Of a stretch of DNA of 39,083 nucleotides, positions 15,653 through 23,535 are shown one piece after another. A program made the position numbers and the translations under genes. The notes below the pieces were generated by a model. The model saw only the letters and a program-made list of their open reading frames with translations. It had not been told where the DNA came from and made no database searches. How positions within the stretch are numbered: position 1 is the stretch's first letter; every line of letters begins with the position of its first letter. Source of the stretch: Leyella stercorea DSM 18206 (GTDB lineage Bacteria > Bacteroidota > Bacteroidia > Bacteroidales > Bacteroidaceae); NCBI RefSeq assembly GCF_000235885.1, contig NZ_JH379408.1, forward strand, positions 1 through 39,083, written 5' to 3'.

Positions 15653-16464
15653 TTTTTTTTTACATCATCGCCCATCGTCGATAAGTACACGCCATGCCGT
15701 AGGGCAAGGTAATGCAGGAAGTCCGCAATGAGTAGGTTCTGCACCTTACAAGCAAGCGGCATTGCTTTATGTCCCAGTCCGAGTGGGTTGGATATACTTG
15801 GCATATTTTCATAGAAATATTCTTTGACTGCTCCCATTGTAAAGACATGGCGGAGTGACTGCTCCGTATGTGGAGGAAGTCGGTATGCACCACGCTGTAA
15901 GTCTTCCATGTAGTAGGGCAGGAAACGTAGCATCAATTCCTCTATTTCCTGTCTGTCCTGCTCGTAATCGGTGGTCAGTGCCATCTCCATGTTGGGAGAT
16001 GTTGCCGCTTCGCCTCCATCAGCATGACACAATGCTTGGATATTCCCATACAGCATGGTTAGAAATTCCAGCGGATTCAGTTCCTCACCCTTGAAGCGTA
16101 TCCCGATATGCAGCTTGTCACCGCTTAAAGCTACAGTCTGTCCGGCCTTGACACGCTGTCCGAACTGGGCGAAGACATTTGACAAATGCCCATAGGTCAC
16201 TTCATACTCCCCATAGCGTATAGTTTGGCAGATGCCGAGTATAGGGTCATTGCCTATACCTGACACGATACCGCTGGCGACAGCCGCCAGTGTGTAACAC
16301 CGTACATCGAAGTCGATGCCATGATGAAAATATGTTTTGCCCGTTGTCGGATCGGTTTGTTCGCCATAGCCGAGCGATAGTTTCACATCCTTGCCCTTCC
16401 GTTCTTCAAAAGGCATACAGTATCCACTTTCGGATTGCAGGATCATTTCTTCTGTATATTTCAT
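15634..16464 (-). CDS. M23-like protein, zero-frame product, probably lacking one catalytic histidine
   Basis: The zero-frame product is 276 residues; only the first 271 belong to the conserved protein, and the rest (STTKP) is out of frame. An M23-type domain spans about 25-130, with H47 and D51 (HHGID) as zinc ligands and H93 (YGHLS). The usual HxH motif reads K117-L-H119, so the ligand is kept but the first, catalytic histidine is a lysine. It may therefore bind peptidoglycan or act structurally rather than cut. No signal peptide is seen. The rest (140-271) is helical. It lies in the operon downstream of the glycine-rich membrane protein and continues into the frame at 15329-15652. Confidence 0.8.
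   Translation of the reverse strand: MKYTEEMILQSESGYCMPFEERKGKDVKLSLGYGEQTDPTTGKTYFHHGIDFDVRCYTLAAVASGIVSGIGNDPILGICQTIRYGEYEVTYGHLSNVFAQFGQRVKAGQTVALSGDKLHIGIRFKGEELNPLEFLTMLYGNIQALCHADGGEAATSPNMEMALTTDYEQDRQEIEELMLRFLPYYMEDLQRGAYRLPPHTEQSLRHVFTMGAVKEYFYENMPSISNPLGLGHKAMPLACKVQNLLIADFLHYLALRHGVYLSTMGDDVKKNSTTKP
15652..15661 (-). promoter_or_regulatory. Possible -1 frameshift site (A9 followed by C)
   Basis: In mRNA sense the site reads A9 then C. In the zero frame the codons are GTA AAA AAA AAC, so a canonical X XXY YYZ heptamer (A AAA AAC) is in the correct phase for -1 slippage, and -1 is exactly the shift that opens the 107-codon extension. About 25 bases downstream AGTGG can pair with CCACT (loop of ten), a weak stimulator at best. 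Confidence 0.45.
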
Positions 16465-16490
16465 TATGTGATTATATTTGATTCTTATTC

Positions 16491-17135
16491 TTATCTTTTC
16501 ATCCCCCCGCTATTCGTCTGTTCTTCAACGGGAAGAGCGGGTGTCTGTATTCGTTGTATGCTTCTCGTATCAGGTGTGCGGAAAATACCGGCATTGTTAC
16601 CGATAAGCATCATGCCGAGAAATGCACCGGCAATCTTGCCCAGCCAGCCGAAGCGTCCGAATATAAGAAATGCTGCTGCGACCAGTCCCGCTATACTCAA
16701 TCCCGACACGTTACCCTGTCCGAGATTACGGAAAAAGTTACCGAACATATCGGAAACTCCGCCATTGGAGACTTGCCGTAGAAAATTCGATACTCCACCC
16801 AGTTTTGAGTCTATGCCGGCTACCGTACCGCTGACGGAACCGACTGCTTCTCCGGCTTTGCTTGTCAGTTCTCGCACACCGTCCGCTGCATCTGCAAGGG
16901 TATCCGTAGCCGATTTCCCTATGACCGCATCGCTTACGATATGTACCACGCTCTTATCTGTGGTTAGTTTCTCCCAACCCACATAACCGACTGCACCGCC
17001 GATGGCTGCGGTCTTGACGGCTTGTCCTGTGCCCCGTAAGGTTTGTGAAGGATGCAGTGCAGCATGTCCCATACTTCTTCCGGTAGCTTTTGCTGCTTTG
17101 CCGCCATATTTTAATATTGAATCCCAAATTCCCAT
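16491..17135 (-). CDS. Glycine/alanine-rich membrane protein, 214 residues
   Basis: Not recognised. The N-terminal third is basic and amphipathic (MGIWDSILKYGGKAAKATGRS), followed by a Gly/Ala/Val/Ser-rich stretch (about 45-125) and two close hydrophobic helices at about 147-190 (GLVAAAFLIFGRFGWLGKIA, FLGMMLIGNNAG). The pattern of the hairpin recurs in the 594-residue protein nearby. Its position between secreted paralogs and an M23-like gene suggests an inner-membrane or pore component of the transfer module. Confidence 0.7.
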   Translation of the reverse strand: MGIWDSILKYGGKAAKATGRSMGHAALHPSQTLRGTGQAVKTAAIGGAVGYVGWEKLTTDKSVVHIVSDAVIGKSATDTLADAADGVRELTSKAGEAVGSVSGTVAGIDSKLGGVSNFLRQVSNGGVSDMFGNFFRNLGQGNVSGLSIAGLVAAAFLIFGRFGWLGKIAGAFLGMMLIGNNAGIFRTPDTRSIQRIQTPALPVEEQTNSGGMKR

Positions 17136-17147
17136 ATCATTACATTT

Positions 17148-17834
17148 TTAAGGTCTTACATTCTTTCCAATCTGTCGCCAACGTCGCTTGGCTGCGTCCA
17201 CGATACTACGTTTATCAGCTTCGGGACGTGCACCCTCGTCGATTTCCCGCCAAATGTCGCCCATTGTCGTGTACTTTACCGCTTTGGTCAGTCGTTGCAG
17301 CTTTGTGTTCATAGTTTTGAGCTTTGGACGGATGCCAAAGACAATTTCCATACGCTCTTTTTCCGTCATCTTGTTCTCCGAAAGGCACGCTGTGCGTATA
17401 TCGTTCACTATTTCCACGCTGTTCATCATCAGTTCCCTATAAATCTTGTTGCGCTGTGTGGATAGGGCTACGGCAAGCGTATTGGCTGGACTTCGCTTCA
17501 ATTGTTTGGTGAAGTCGCCCATATTGTCTGTCAGCCTCGATACCTCATAATAGAACCCATAAGTTTGCGCCGCATAGCAGACTATTGACCGGAAAGAGTT
17601 TAGATAGTTATTAAACTCTCGTTGCAGGTCTGTTGTCGCCTGCACTTCTTCTTTTGTCCAAATATGTCCGGTGGTCTGCATCAGCATGACCTTTTCCTGA
17701 TTCTTCAGCTCCTTCTCTGCCTTTTCGGTATATACTGCAATCATTCCGGCCAGTACAGGGTCATTCTGCGCTTGTACCTCACCGATACCGGTAAGACACA
17801 GCAGTAATATACTTATCCAAATTGTCCATTTCAT
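17148..17834 (-). CDS. Secreted transfer-region protein 2 (paralog of the next gene upstream)
   Basis: A 228-residue protein with a clear signal peptide (MKWTIWISILLLCLTGIGEVQA, cleavage about residue 22) and a mature part that is almost entirely helical and basic at its C-terminus. The last 50 residues (AVKYTTMGDIWREIDEG then a WR-rich helix) match the end of the protein at 17847-18542 (SIRYYTFNDVWNNVTAG then a HW-helix), so the two are tandem paralogs. Size, signal peptide and helical make-up resemble VirB5/TraI-type minor pilus proteins of Bacteroides conjugation systems, but I cannot show homology by eye. Confidence 0.75.
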   Translation of the reverse strand: MKWTIWISILLLCLTGIGEVQAQNDPVLAGMIAVYTEKAEKELKNQEKVMLMQTTGHIWTKEEVQATTDLQREFNNYLNSFRSIVCYAAQTYGFYYEVSRLTDNMGDFTKQLKRSPANTLAVALSTQRNKIYRELMMNSVEIVNDIRTACLSENKMTEKERMEIVFGIRPKLKTMNTKLQRLTKAVKYTTMGDIWREIDEGARPEADKRSIVDAAKRRWRQIGKNVRP

Positions 17835-17846
17835 AACTGATATATT

Positions 17847-18542
17847 TTATCGGACGAGAGCTGCCGCCCTGTGCCAATGGGACAGAGCCATACGAGCTGC
17901 CTCACCGTTGTCACGGTCAAGCATTCCTGCCGTTACGTTGTTCCACACATCATTGAAAGTATAGTACCGTATGCTCAAATAGAGCAGATGTAACTTCCGG
18001 CTAAAATCCGATAGTTGGTCGTTCAACGCCCATAGCGTCTTGCTGCGTTCTGCCCCCGTAAGCATGTTTTCGTTGCTACCTTTGGCCACAGCGTCATTCA
18101 GCAATGTAAAAACAGAGACAAGTTCCGTTGCTGTTTCTATATAGAGGTTGTTCATGTTCATACTGGCCACAATGCCCTGCGGATTGTTTTGGATGGCCTT
18201 GCCTAATTTCCCCAGCGTGAGGAAAATCCGCACACCGTCATTGTAGAGATGCGTACAGGCTTTCAGTGATGAAGCGTAACCGCTTGCTGTCTTGAGGTAA
18301 CTGTTGTACTGCTTCTCCCACTTGTGGATTTGGTTGAACTCGGTAGCGATGCTGTTTTGGAGCAAGGCTGTTTGTGTCTGTCCCTTTATTTGTTTTTCAA
18401 TCTGCCCGTTTATCAGTTCGTTACCTTCGGCCAATGCAGTCCATTCCAACGGATTGGAAGCCGCAATTTGGGCTTCTGCCACCTGTGGAAGCAGGCATAC
18501 CAGCGAGGCAACCAGCCCCAGACTAATGATTCGTGATTTCAT
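17847..18542 (-). CDS. Secreted transfer-region protein 1 (VirB5-like architecture)
   Basis: A 231-residue protein with a signal peptide (cleavage after AEA near residue 24) and a helical mature region containing heptad-like stretches (residues 45-90). Its C-terminus is paralogous to that of the following gene. The start overlaps the end of the PH-like gene by 20 bp, so translation may be coupled. It is probably periplasmic or surface-exposed. The comparison with VirB5-type proteins rests on architecture only. Confidence 0.75.
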   Translation of the reverse strand: MKSRIISLGLVASLVCLLPQVAEAQIAASNPLEWTALAEGNELINGQIEKQIKGQTQTALLQNSIATEFNQIHKWEKQYNSYLKTASGYASSLKACTHLYNDGVRIFLTLGKLGKAIQNNPQGIVASMNMNNLYIETATELVSVFTLLNDAVAKGSNENMLTGAERSKTLWALNDQLSDFSRKLHLLYLSIRYYTFNDVWNNVTAGMLDRDNGEAARMALSHWHRAAALVR

Positions 18543-19008
18543 ATATTCCCTTTTTTCGTTTGTTAGTTTCTACCCGTTCACGGATAATTGACACGAGGTC
18601 GTCCCTATGGAAGATACCGATCAGGTCAAGACGGGGCGTGTTTCTGTCCATTGAAAGGATACGTACGGTTTTCAGCCCACAAAATTGTTGCAGCAGGCTT
18701 TGGTGCTCTTGAAAATCCACGATACGATATAGCTCCATATAATCCACTTTGCGACGGATAATACCGTATTCACTGACAAGTTGTTCCGTGCCGATGCAAT
18801 AACGGATTCGCCGCAGGTAGAGATAACGGTAGAGTAACAGTAACGAGAGTATCAAGGCAATTACTGTGGCAATAGCTGTCAATGGCAGCCCTTCCATGCC
18901 TCCGTACACCCATACAGTGCCGCACAGCACGAGAGTGGGCAGCTCGTTGATGACAAATTGCCCGGTATGTGGATGGATGACAATGGTTTTGTGACAAGTT
19001 CTCTGCAT
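18523..19008 (-). CDS. Membrane protein with bacterial PH-like (bPH2/DUF304) domain
   Basis: A 161-residue protein. Residues about 25-65 contain two hydrophobic helices (LPTLVLCGTVWVYGG and ATVIALILSLLLLYRYLYL). After that comes the signature of bPH2 domains: YCIGTEQLVSEYGIIRRKVDYMELYRIVDF followed by QSLLQQFCGLKTVRIL and a late L-GI segment. Proteins of this family are membrane-associated and often of unknown role. It sits between the Toprim primase-like gene (12-bp gap) and the secreted paralogs, with a 20-bp overlap to the latter. Confidence 0.8.
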   Translation of the reverse strand: MQRTCHKTIVIHPHTGQFVINELPTLVLCGTVWVYGGMEGLPLTAIATVIALILSLLLLYRYLYLRRIRYCIGTEQLVSEYGIIRRKVDYMELYRIVDFQEHQSLLQQFCGLKTVRILSMDRNTPRLDLIGIFHRDDLVSIIRERVETNKRKKGIYEITNH

Positions 19009-19020
19009 AGGTTTTATGGA

Positions 19021-20712
19021 TTATCGGTGAAAACGGGAATGAAAGTCTTCTCTCATTCCGGAAAGAGAATTGGTTATATCCACTTCCAACCGGGCAAGTT
19101 CTTCCCGTATCTTGTACATTTCCTGAAAACCCTTATCTGACATTCCTTGGTCATTGGTTTCAAAGGAGAATATTACTCTGTCCGCACGTTCAAGACGCTT
19201 TCGCACAGCCTCATGGTCCGCTTCGTCGTATAATCCGTTTCGGATATGTTCCGGATTGACTTCGGGCAAATCGGACAAGGCATGATTCAGCGTGGCTTTA
19301 CCGCTGATCTCCCAATCGTCAAGGTTATCCTTCTCTGGTTTTATCCGTTTGCCGAGTAGCTGGTCGTTCCAATCCTTATAACCCTCTGCGGCAGATTCAT
19401 ACAAGATGCATCCTGTAGCTTCCGGACCGGAAATGGAAGCATCAATCGCTTTTTCGATGGCTTCCAGATTGCTTCTCATTTTCTCTAATTCTTCCTCACT
19501 GGCAGAACCTTCGTCACGAGCCATTTCGTACTCATCCATACAAACCATTCTCATTTCCTGTAGATAGCCGTCACCAATTCCCATGTCGTCACGCTCCCCA
19601 TTCTTCAAATTTTGTTTTGCATCATTTATACCCAGAATGGCTGTAATCTTTTCAAAATTGAATGGTTCAAGTTCTATTTCATACTGTGAATAGTCTTCGC
19701 TGTTGTTCTGTACAATCAGTCTGCCGGTTTGTGACAGACAGGTGGAGAAGTTCCAGCCTGCATGAGTGAGAGCAAAGTGGATAGCATAGACTTGTCCGGC
19801 ACGGTCATGATCGAAGCAAAGATGATGTGAGGCATGGGGAGTTGCTTTTATCGCTCCTATGAATTGCTGCTGGCTCGGTGCCCCTCCGGTAGAGATGAAT
19901 ACCGCCTTTCGCAGATCCTTGTTCTGTGCCTGATGAAGTTGGTAATATGCCATCGCATCATAAGCACTTTCGAACCAATAGATATGTTTGGCGGAGGTGA
20001 GAGAAGTGCGGGCAGGGCTGGCAATCCACAGTCCCTCGCTTGAATTGCTCCCTGCGGCTTTGCCTTTGTAGCTGCCGCTCCCGTCCATACGGGCACGTCC
20101 TCGTTCTTCAAGTCCCACAATCGCTCCGTCGCCTTTGGGCAGGGTTAGTGGAAAGGACAGGTTCGTGTAGGTCGCACCGTCCTCCCGATGTTTCGTAGCC
20201 AGATAAAAATGCCGATGGAAGGCATATTGTGTATAAAGGTCGATACCTCGGCTTTTAAAATAAGGATAAAATTTTTTCTGCGTTTCCCGATTCTGCGGAT
20301 TGAACTTATGAATGTCGTAATCCGCTATGTCAAATGGCTTTACATCTCGTTTAGGGTTCACTATTCGGGTTTTCCGTTCAGTGACAGGAATGTTCAGTAA
20401 TCTGTTACAGACAAGATTCACCAGTCTGTCCGGAGACATACCCGCATGGTACTCCGTGAAAAAGTGCGGATGCTCCTTGATGAAGGAAATGATGTTATAA
20501 ACTTTCTGTTGTTGTGCGTGGAAACAGCATTTTCCTTGTTGTGTCACAATAAATTTGTCACCACGGATACGTCTGCCGTCGCTGTCCAAACGAACATACG
20601 AGGGATAGCGCAGACCGTCACGACGGTTCAGGTGATACCCTGCGTCAATCAATACGTCCTGGATGTTTAGTCGTTGCAGAAAGTCATCGTATGTAAGGTC
20701 TCCGTCTCTCAT
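19021..20712 (-). CDS. Toprim domain primase-like protein (DUF3991-type)
   Basis: A 563-residue protein. Residues about 20-80 resemble the N-terminal primase module (YPSYVRLDSDGRRIRGDKFIVTQQG then ...VYNIISFI), with Cys/His residues at 62-65 but not a clear full CHC2 finger. The middle is the DUF3991-like part. The Toprim signature has Glu at 248 (FESAYDAM) and DxD at 301-303 (FDHDRAG), and a later KDWND motif (about 457-461) typical of plasmid Toprim primases. It probably primes replication of transferred single strands or element replication. It lies directly after the DUF3945-type gene (4-bp gap). Confidence 0.85.
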   Translation of the reverse strand: MRDGDLTYDDFLQRLNIQDVLIDAGYHLNRRDGLRYPSYVRLDSDGRRIRGDKFIVTQQGKCCFHAQQQKVYNIISFIKEHPHFFTEYHAGMSPDRLVNLVCNRLLNIPVTERKTRIVNPKRDVKPFDIADYDIHKFNPQNRETQKKFYPYFKSRGIDLYTQYAFHRHFYLATKHREDGATYTNLSFPLTLPKGDGAIVGLEERGRARMDGSGSYKGKAAGSNSSEGLWIASPARTSLTSAKHIYWFESAYDAMAYYQLHQAQNKDLRKAVFISTGGAPSQQQFIGAIKATPHASHHLCFDHDRAGQVYAIHFALTHAGWNFSTCLSQTGRLIVQNNSEDYSQYEIELEPFNFEKITAILGINDAKQNLKNGERDDMGIGDGYLQEMRMVCMDEYEMARDEGSASEEELEKMRSNLEAIEKAIDASISGPEATGCILYESAAEGYKDWNDQLLGKRIKPEKDNLDDWEISGKATLNHALSDLPEVNPEHIRNGLYDEADHEAVRKRLERADRVIFSFETNDQGMSDKGFQEMYKIREELARLEVDITNSLSGMREDFHSRFHR

Positions 20713-20716
20713 AGGT

Positions 20717-22285
20717 TTACCTCCCTCTTCTCATTTCATTAATATCTTGATTCATCTGTGCCTCGAAATTACGGATGGCCACATCTCTCGGTGTATCTAC
20801 GCCGGGCTTGAAGTATGGATGTGGCGGTCCGCTGAAACGTTCGCCATAGAACTCCGGAGAGTGGTGGTGATGGAAGCCATGTGCGACTTCCGATGCCACC
20901 ACAGCACCGGCGGTAAGGGCAGCGAATATCTTCACGCCAAGCCCCTTGTTCGCTTCAGGACGTGTCTTCATATCCACCTCGTTGAAAATCTTCGAAAAAA
21001 GTTTCATCCGGTGGTAATCATCCACAGCAAGAAACTTGTCGTAGTCTTTCTGGCTGATTTCGTGGCTGATGACCTGTCCGTCAATAACAGCGGACATCTT
21101 GTATTTACCCTCCGTCTGTGCTGGTTGCACGGCAATGTCACTGACCTCTACTTCCCGGCCATGTTTCTCCTCACGATACCAGCCTTTGCTTTCGTTGAGT
21201 AGTTGCAGGTCACGACCGTCCACGGCTGCACCGATACTGCCCTGTATGTATTCCTGCCGCATCGGAGTTTCTTGCTGCATGAATAATTCTTGTTCCTGCC
21301 GCTGCCGTTCTTCCAGTTCATGCCGCACTTCGGGATGCAGGCCGATACTGATGCGTTGTTCGCTGTTGAGCTGTTCCATCGTTACTTTATCGGCAAAGTC
21401 CGCTCCGATAATGCCGTTCAGCAGATCCAGCCGTTTCTCCACAGGTTGTTCCTCGATGGATGCGGTAGCCAGTTTTTTCACTTCTTCTTCCGTCAGGTCA
21501 TAGACCATATCGGCATTGACACTTTCCGATTGTACGGTCAGTGTCCTCCGTTCCATATCCACGATAAGACCGTGCGAAGTAAGGCACTCCGACCATTTCT
21601 CGTTGGAAAAATAGACTGGTGAAGCAATCAACTCCTTGTATGCTTGTGCCGGTTCCTTGCTGCGCGGACGGCTGACAAGCGGTGTAATGACCTCCTGCAA
21701 GTTCTTCAATACATCTTGCTGTACAATGGGTTGCTCCTGTTGACCGCCTTTGTAGTAAAAGCCGTAGCCACCCGATTGCAGTTCGCCGGGCTTCATGCGC
21801 CCGTCTGGGCGTTCGGGTACGATGGATGGCCCCGGAAAGAAAAGCTGCCCACCAACTCTGCGTAGGTGGAAACCCCACTGTTCGCGTGGTGTCCAACCAA
21901 GGAATGGAGGGGGCATACCCAGTCGCCCCATGTGTCCGTACTCACCGATACCGATGCGGTAGCCATGTAGCCCCATCGCCACGCGACCGTTGGCATTGCG
22001 GGCATGGACGAAATTTTTCGGCATATAGAAGTCTTTTCCTATGATACTCGTGAGTATGTTGTAGGCTTTCTTGTTGGCCGTATTCGTTCCCCAGTCCGTC
22101 AGAGCCAACATCTGTCGTTCTGTTATAGGATAGACCAATAACGGTGAATCATGCCCTTGCACAATCAGCCGGTAGCCGCCTCCGTCAAATGCGACATGGG
22201 CTTGAAGTCCGTTACGCATCAGTAGATTGCGCATTTCGGGTTGCAAGTCCATCTGCCGAGGATTAGTATTTGTTCGTATCGTCAT
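20717..22285 (-). CDS. DUF4099/DUF3945-type protein with an internal duplication
   Basis: A 522-residue protein common on Bacteroides mobile elements. It contains two copies of a module of about 95 residues (about 20-115 and 240-330): each runs GL...L-VQ...Y-(I/L)TE, then a helix, IIG-DF, and R..(M/I)GLH..R. Between them lies a Gly/Pro-rich linker. Residues about 365-440 (LLNESKGWYREEKHGREVEV, KLFSKIFNEVDMKTRPEANKG) match DUF3945. Near the C-terminus is a short hydrophobic helix followed by a His-rich stretch (AHGFHHHHS). Biochemical function is unknown. Confidence 0.8.
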   Translation of the reverse strand: MTIRTNTNPRQMDLQPEMRNLLMRNGLQAHVAFDGGGYRLIVQGHDSPLLVYPITERQMLALTDWGTNTANKKAYNILTSIIGKDFYMPKNFVHARNANGRVAMGLHGYRIGIGEYGHMGRLGMPPPFLGWTPREQWGFHLRRVGGQLFFPGPSIVPERPDGRMKPGELQSGGYGFYYKGGQQEQPIVQQDVLKNLQEVITPLVSRPRSKEPAQAYKELIASPVYFSNEKWSECLTSHGLIVDMERRTLTVQSESVNADMVYDLTEEEVKKLATASIEEQPVEKRLDLLNGIIGADFADKVTMEQLNSEQRISIGLHPEVRHELEERQRQEQELFMQQETPMRQEYIQGSIGAAVDGRDLQLLNESKGWYREEKHGREVEVSDIAVQPAQTEGKYKMSAVIDGQVISHEISQKDYDKFLAVDDYHRMKLFSKIFNEVDMKTRPEANKGLGVKIFAALTAGAVVASEVAHGFHHHHSPEFYGERFSGPPHPYFKPGVDTPRDVAIRNFEAQMNQDINEMRRGR

Positions 22286-22310
22286 AGTCTGATGTTATGA
22301 TGGTTACTTG

Positions 22311-22535
22311 TTATGCGTTGCCGTATTTCATAGCCGCTTCCAATTGTTCGTCTTTGAAACGGACAAACCCGGCGGCAGAATCTTCGCAGACCGTGAGTCC
22401 TTTTGCCTCACAGTAATGGGCGTACTCCTCCTGCCACTCGGCAGAAAAATGGTTGATGTAATCGAGCCAGCCGTATTCGCCGCTCTGCATCTTCTCGACG
22501 AGAATCTCTTCGGGATAATATATCTGTTGTGCCAT
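22311..22535 (-). CDS. Small conserved-type hypothetical protein, 74 residues
   Basis: Acidic, helical, soluble protein starting MAQQIYYPEEILVEKMQSG, with YGWLDYINHFSAEWQEEYAHYCEAKGL. Not recognised beyond being a likely real gene: it fits tightly between its neighbours (20 and 25 bp) and has protein-like composition. Confidence 0.7.
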   Translation of the reverse strand: MAQQIYYPEEILVEKMQSGEYGWLDYINHFSAEWQEEYAHYCEAKGLTVCEDSAAGFVRFKDEQLEAAMKYGNA

Positions 22536-22555
22536 ACGCTTATATTAAATAGGTC

Positions 22556-23314
22556 TTATTTGTGAATACCTGCCGCTCGGTTACGCTCACCGCTTTTCTT
22601 CTGTTCGTTCCACAGTTCTTCGGTGTATTCCTCCTCTGGAACGTAGTCGAGATTGCCGTCATCATCCATCACCCAGCAACCGTAGCAACCGAAGGTGTAC
22701 TTATCCCATTCACGCTTGGGTTGCTCTTTCCATTTCTGCGCGTCACCTGCGCAGAAACGGATGCCCGTCTTGTTGTGAAGGTCGATGCCTACCGTGACAG
22801 GTTCGCCATCCACTGCCACCGTCAGAGGCTCACCATGCTGCATTCCGTTAACTTCTACTGTACCTAAGTACATTACCTCTGCCAGCACTTTCAGGTTACG
22901 GGCGATGATGGGTGTCGGAACATACATCACCTGTTTTGTTTCCTCGTCGATTTGCACGAAAGCTTTACTGCGTCGTCCGTCCGCCATAGCCACGTCTGCA
23001 ATGATGGATTTGCCGTCAAGCAACTGTTTTTGCTGCTCCTCGTTGTAGCATTCCAGTGGTGACGACTTCAGTGTGGGATAAAAAACCACATCCACCTCGC
23101 CGCTATCCATACGGATAAAGGCAAACCGACTGCGACTCTCGATTACTTCGCCATTCTCGTTAGTGACACGCATGGGCAGTACCGGCGAGTAGCCGCCTTT
23201 CCCGATTTCTTTCAGGATACACAGGGGCAAATCTTCAATCATTTCTTGGGTAAGCCCAAAGCGGGCCAATGTCGGATAAGGCAGTTCGTTGAACTCAAAT
23301 TGTTCTTTTTTCAT
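22556..23314 (-). CDS. DUF4099-type protein, first gene of the leftward operon
   Basis: A 252-residue soluble protein. The N-terminus (ELPYPTLARFGLTQEMIEDL then ILKEIGKGGYSPVLPMRV) is the DUF4099 pattern, followed by a strand-rich region (FYPTLKSSPLECYNEEQQKQLLDG, SKAFVQIDEETKQVMYVPTP) and an acidic C-terminus (YGCWVMDDDGNLDYVPEEEYTEELWNEQKK). DUF4099 proteins accompany DUF3945 and Toprim genes on Bacteroides transfer elements; function unknown. It is the first gene behind the promoter at 23346. Confidence 0.82.
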   Translation of the reverse strand: MKKEQFEFNELPYPTLARFGLTQEMIEDLPLCILKEIGKGGYSPVLPMRVTNENGEVIESRSRFAFIRMDSGEVDVVFYPTLKSSPLECYNEEQQKQLLDGKSIIADVAMADGRRSKAFVQIDEETKQVMYVPTPIIARNLKVLAEVMYLGTVEVNGMQHGEPLTVAVDGEPVTVGIDLHNKTGIRFCAGDAQKWKEQPKREWDKYTFGCYGCWVMDDDGNLDYVPEEEYTEELWNEQKKSGERNRAAGIHK

Positions 23315-23345
23315 ATTCTGAACGATGTTATAAAATTATACTCAG

Positions 23346-23353
23346 CAAATATA
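23346..23353 (-). promoter_or_regulatory. -7 box of the leftward transfer operon
   Basis: Read leftward it is TATATTTG, a full match to TAnnTTTG, 31 bp before the start codon of the DUF4099-type gene. No strong -33 element. It is the only good promoter seen for the roughly 16-kb operon ending at 7122. Confidence 0.65.
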
Positions 23354-23470
23354 GAGCGATTTCTTATCTGATGACTAAAACATTTCTTTATAAGTGATTA
23401 TAAAGTGGTATTTTTAATGTTTTGAATATGATTTTTCGCAAATAATCATATTCAAAATTGATTAAATAGT

Positions 23471-23478
23471 TATATTTG
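23471..23478 (+). promoter_or_regulatory. -7 box for the secreted M23 peptidase gene
   Basis: TATATTTG on the plus strand, 57 bp before the ATG at 23536. A second candidate, TAACTTTG, lies only a few bases before the ATG. Together with 23346 this makes the region a divergent promoter in AT-rich DNA. Confidence 0.55.
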
Positions 23479-23535
23479 GAGAGAAAACAGTCGGCAATGG
23501 ACAGACCATAAGAAGAGCGTGCTAACTTTGCTGCC

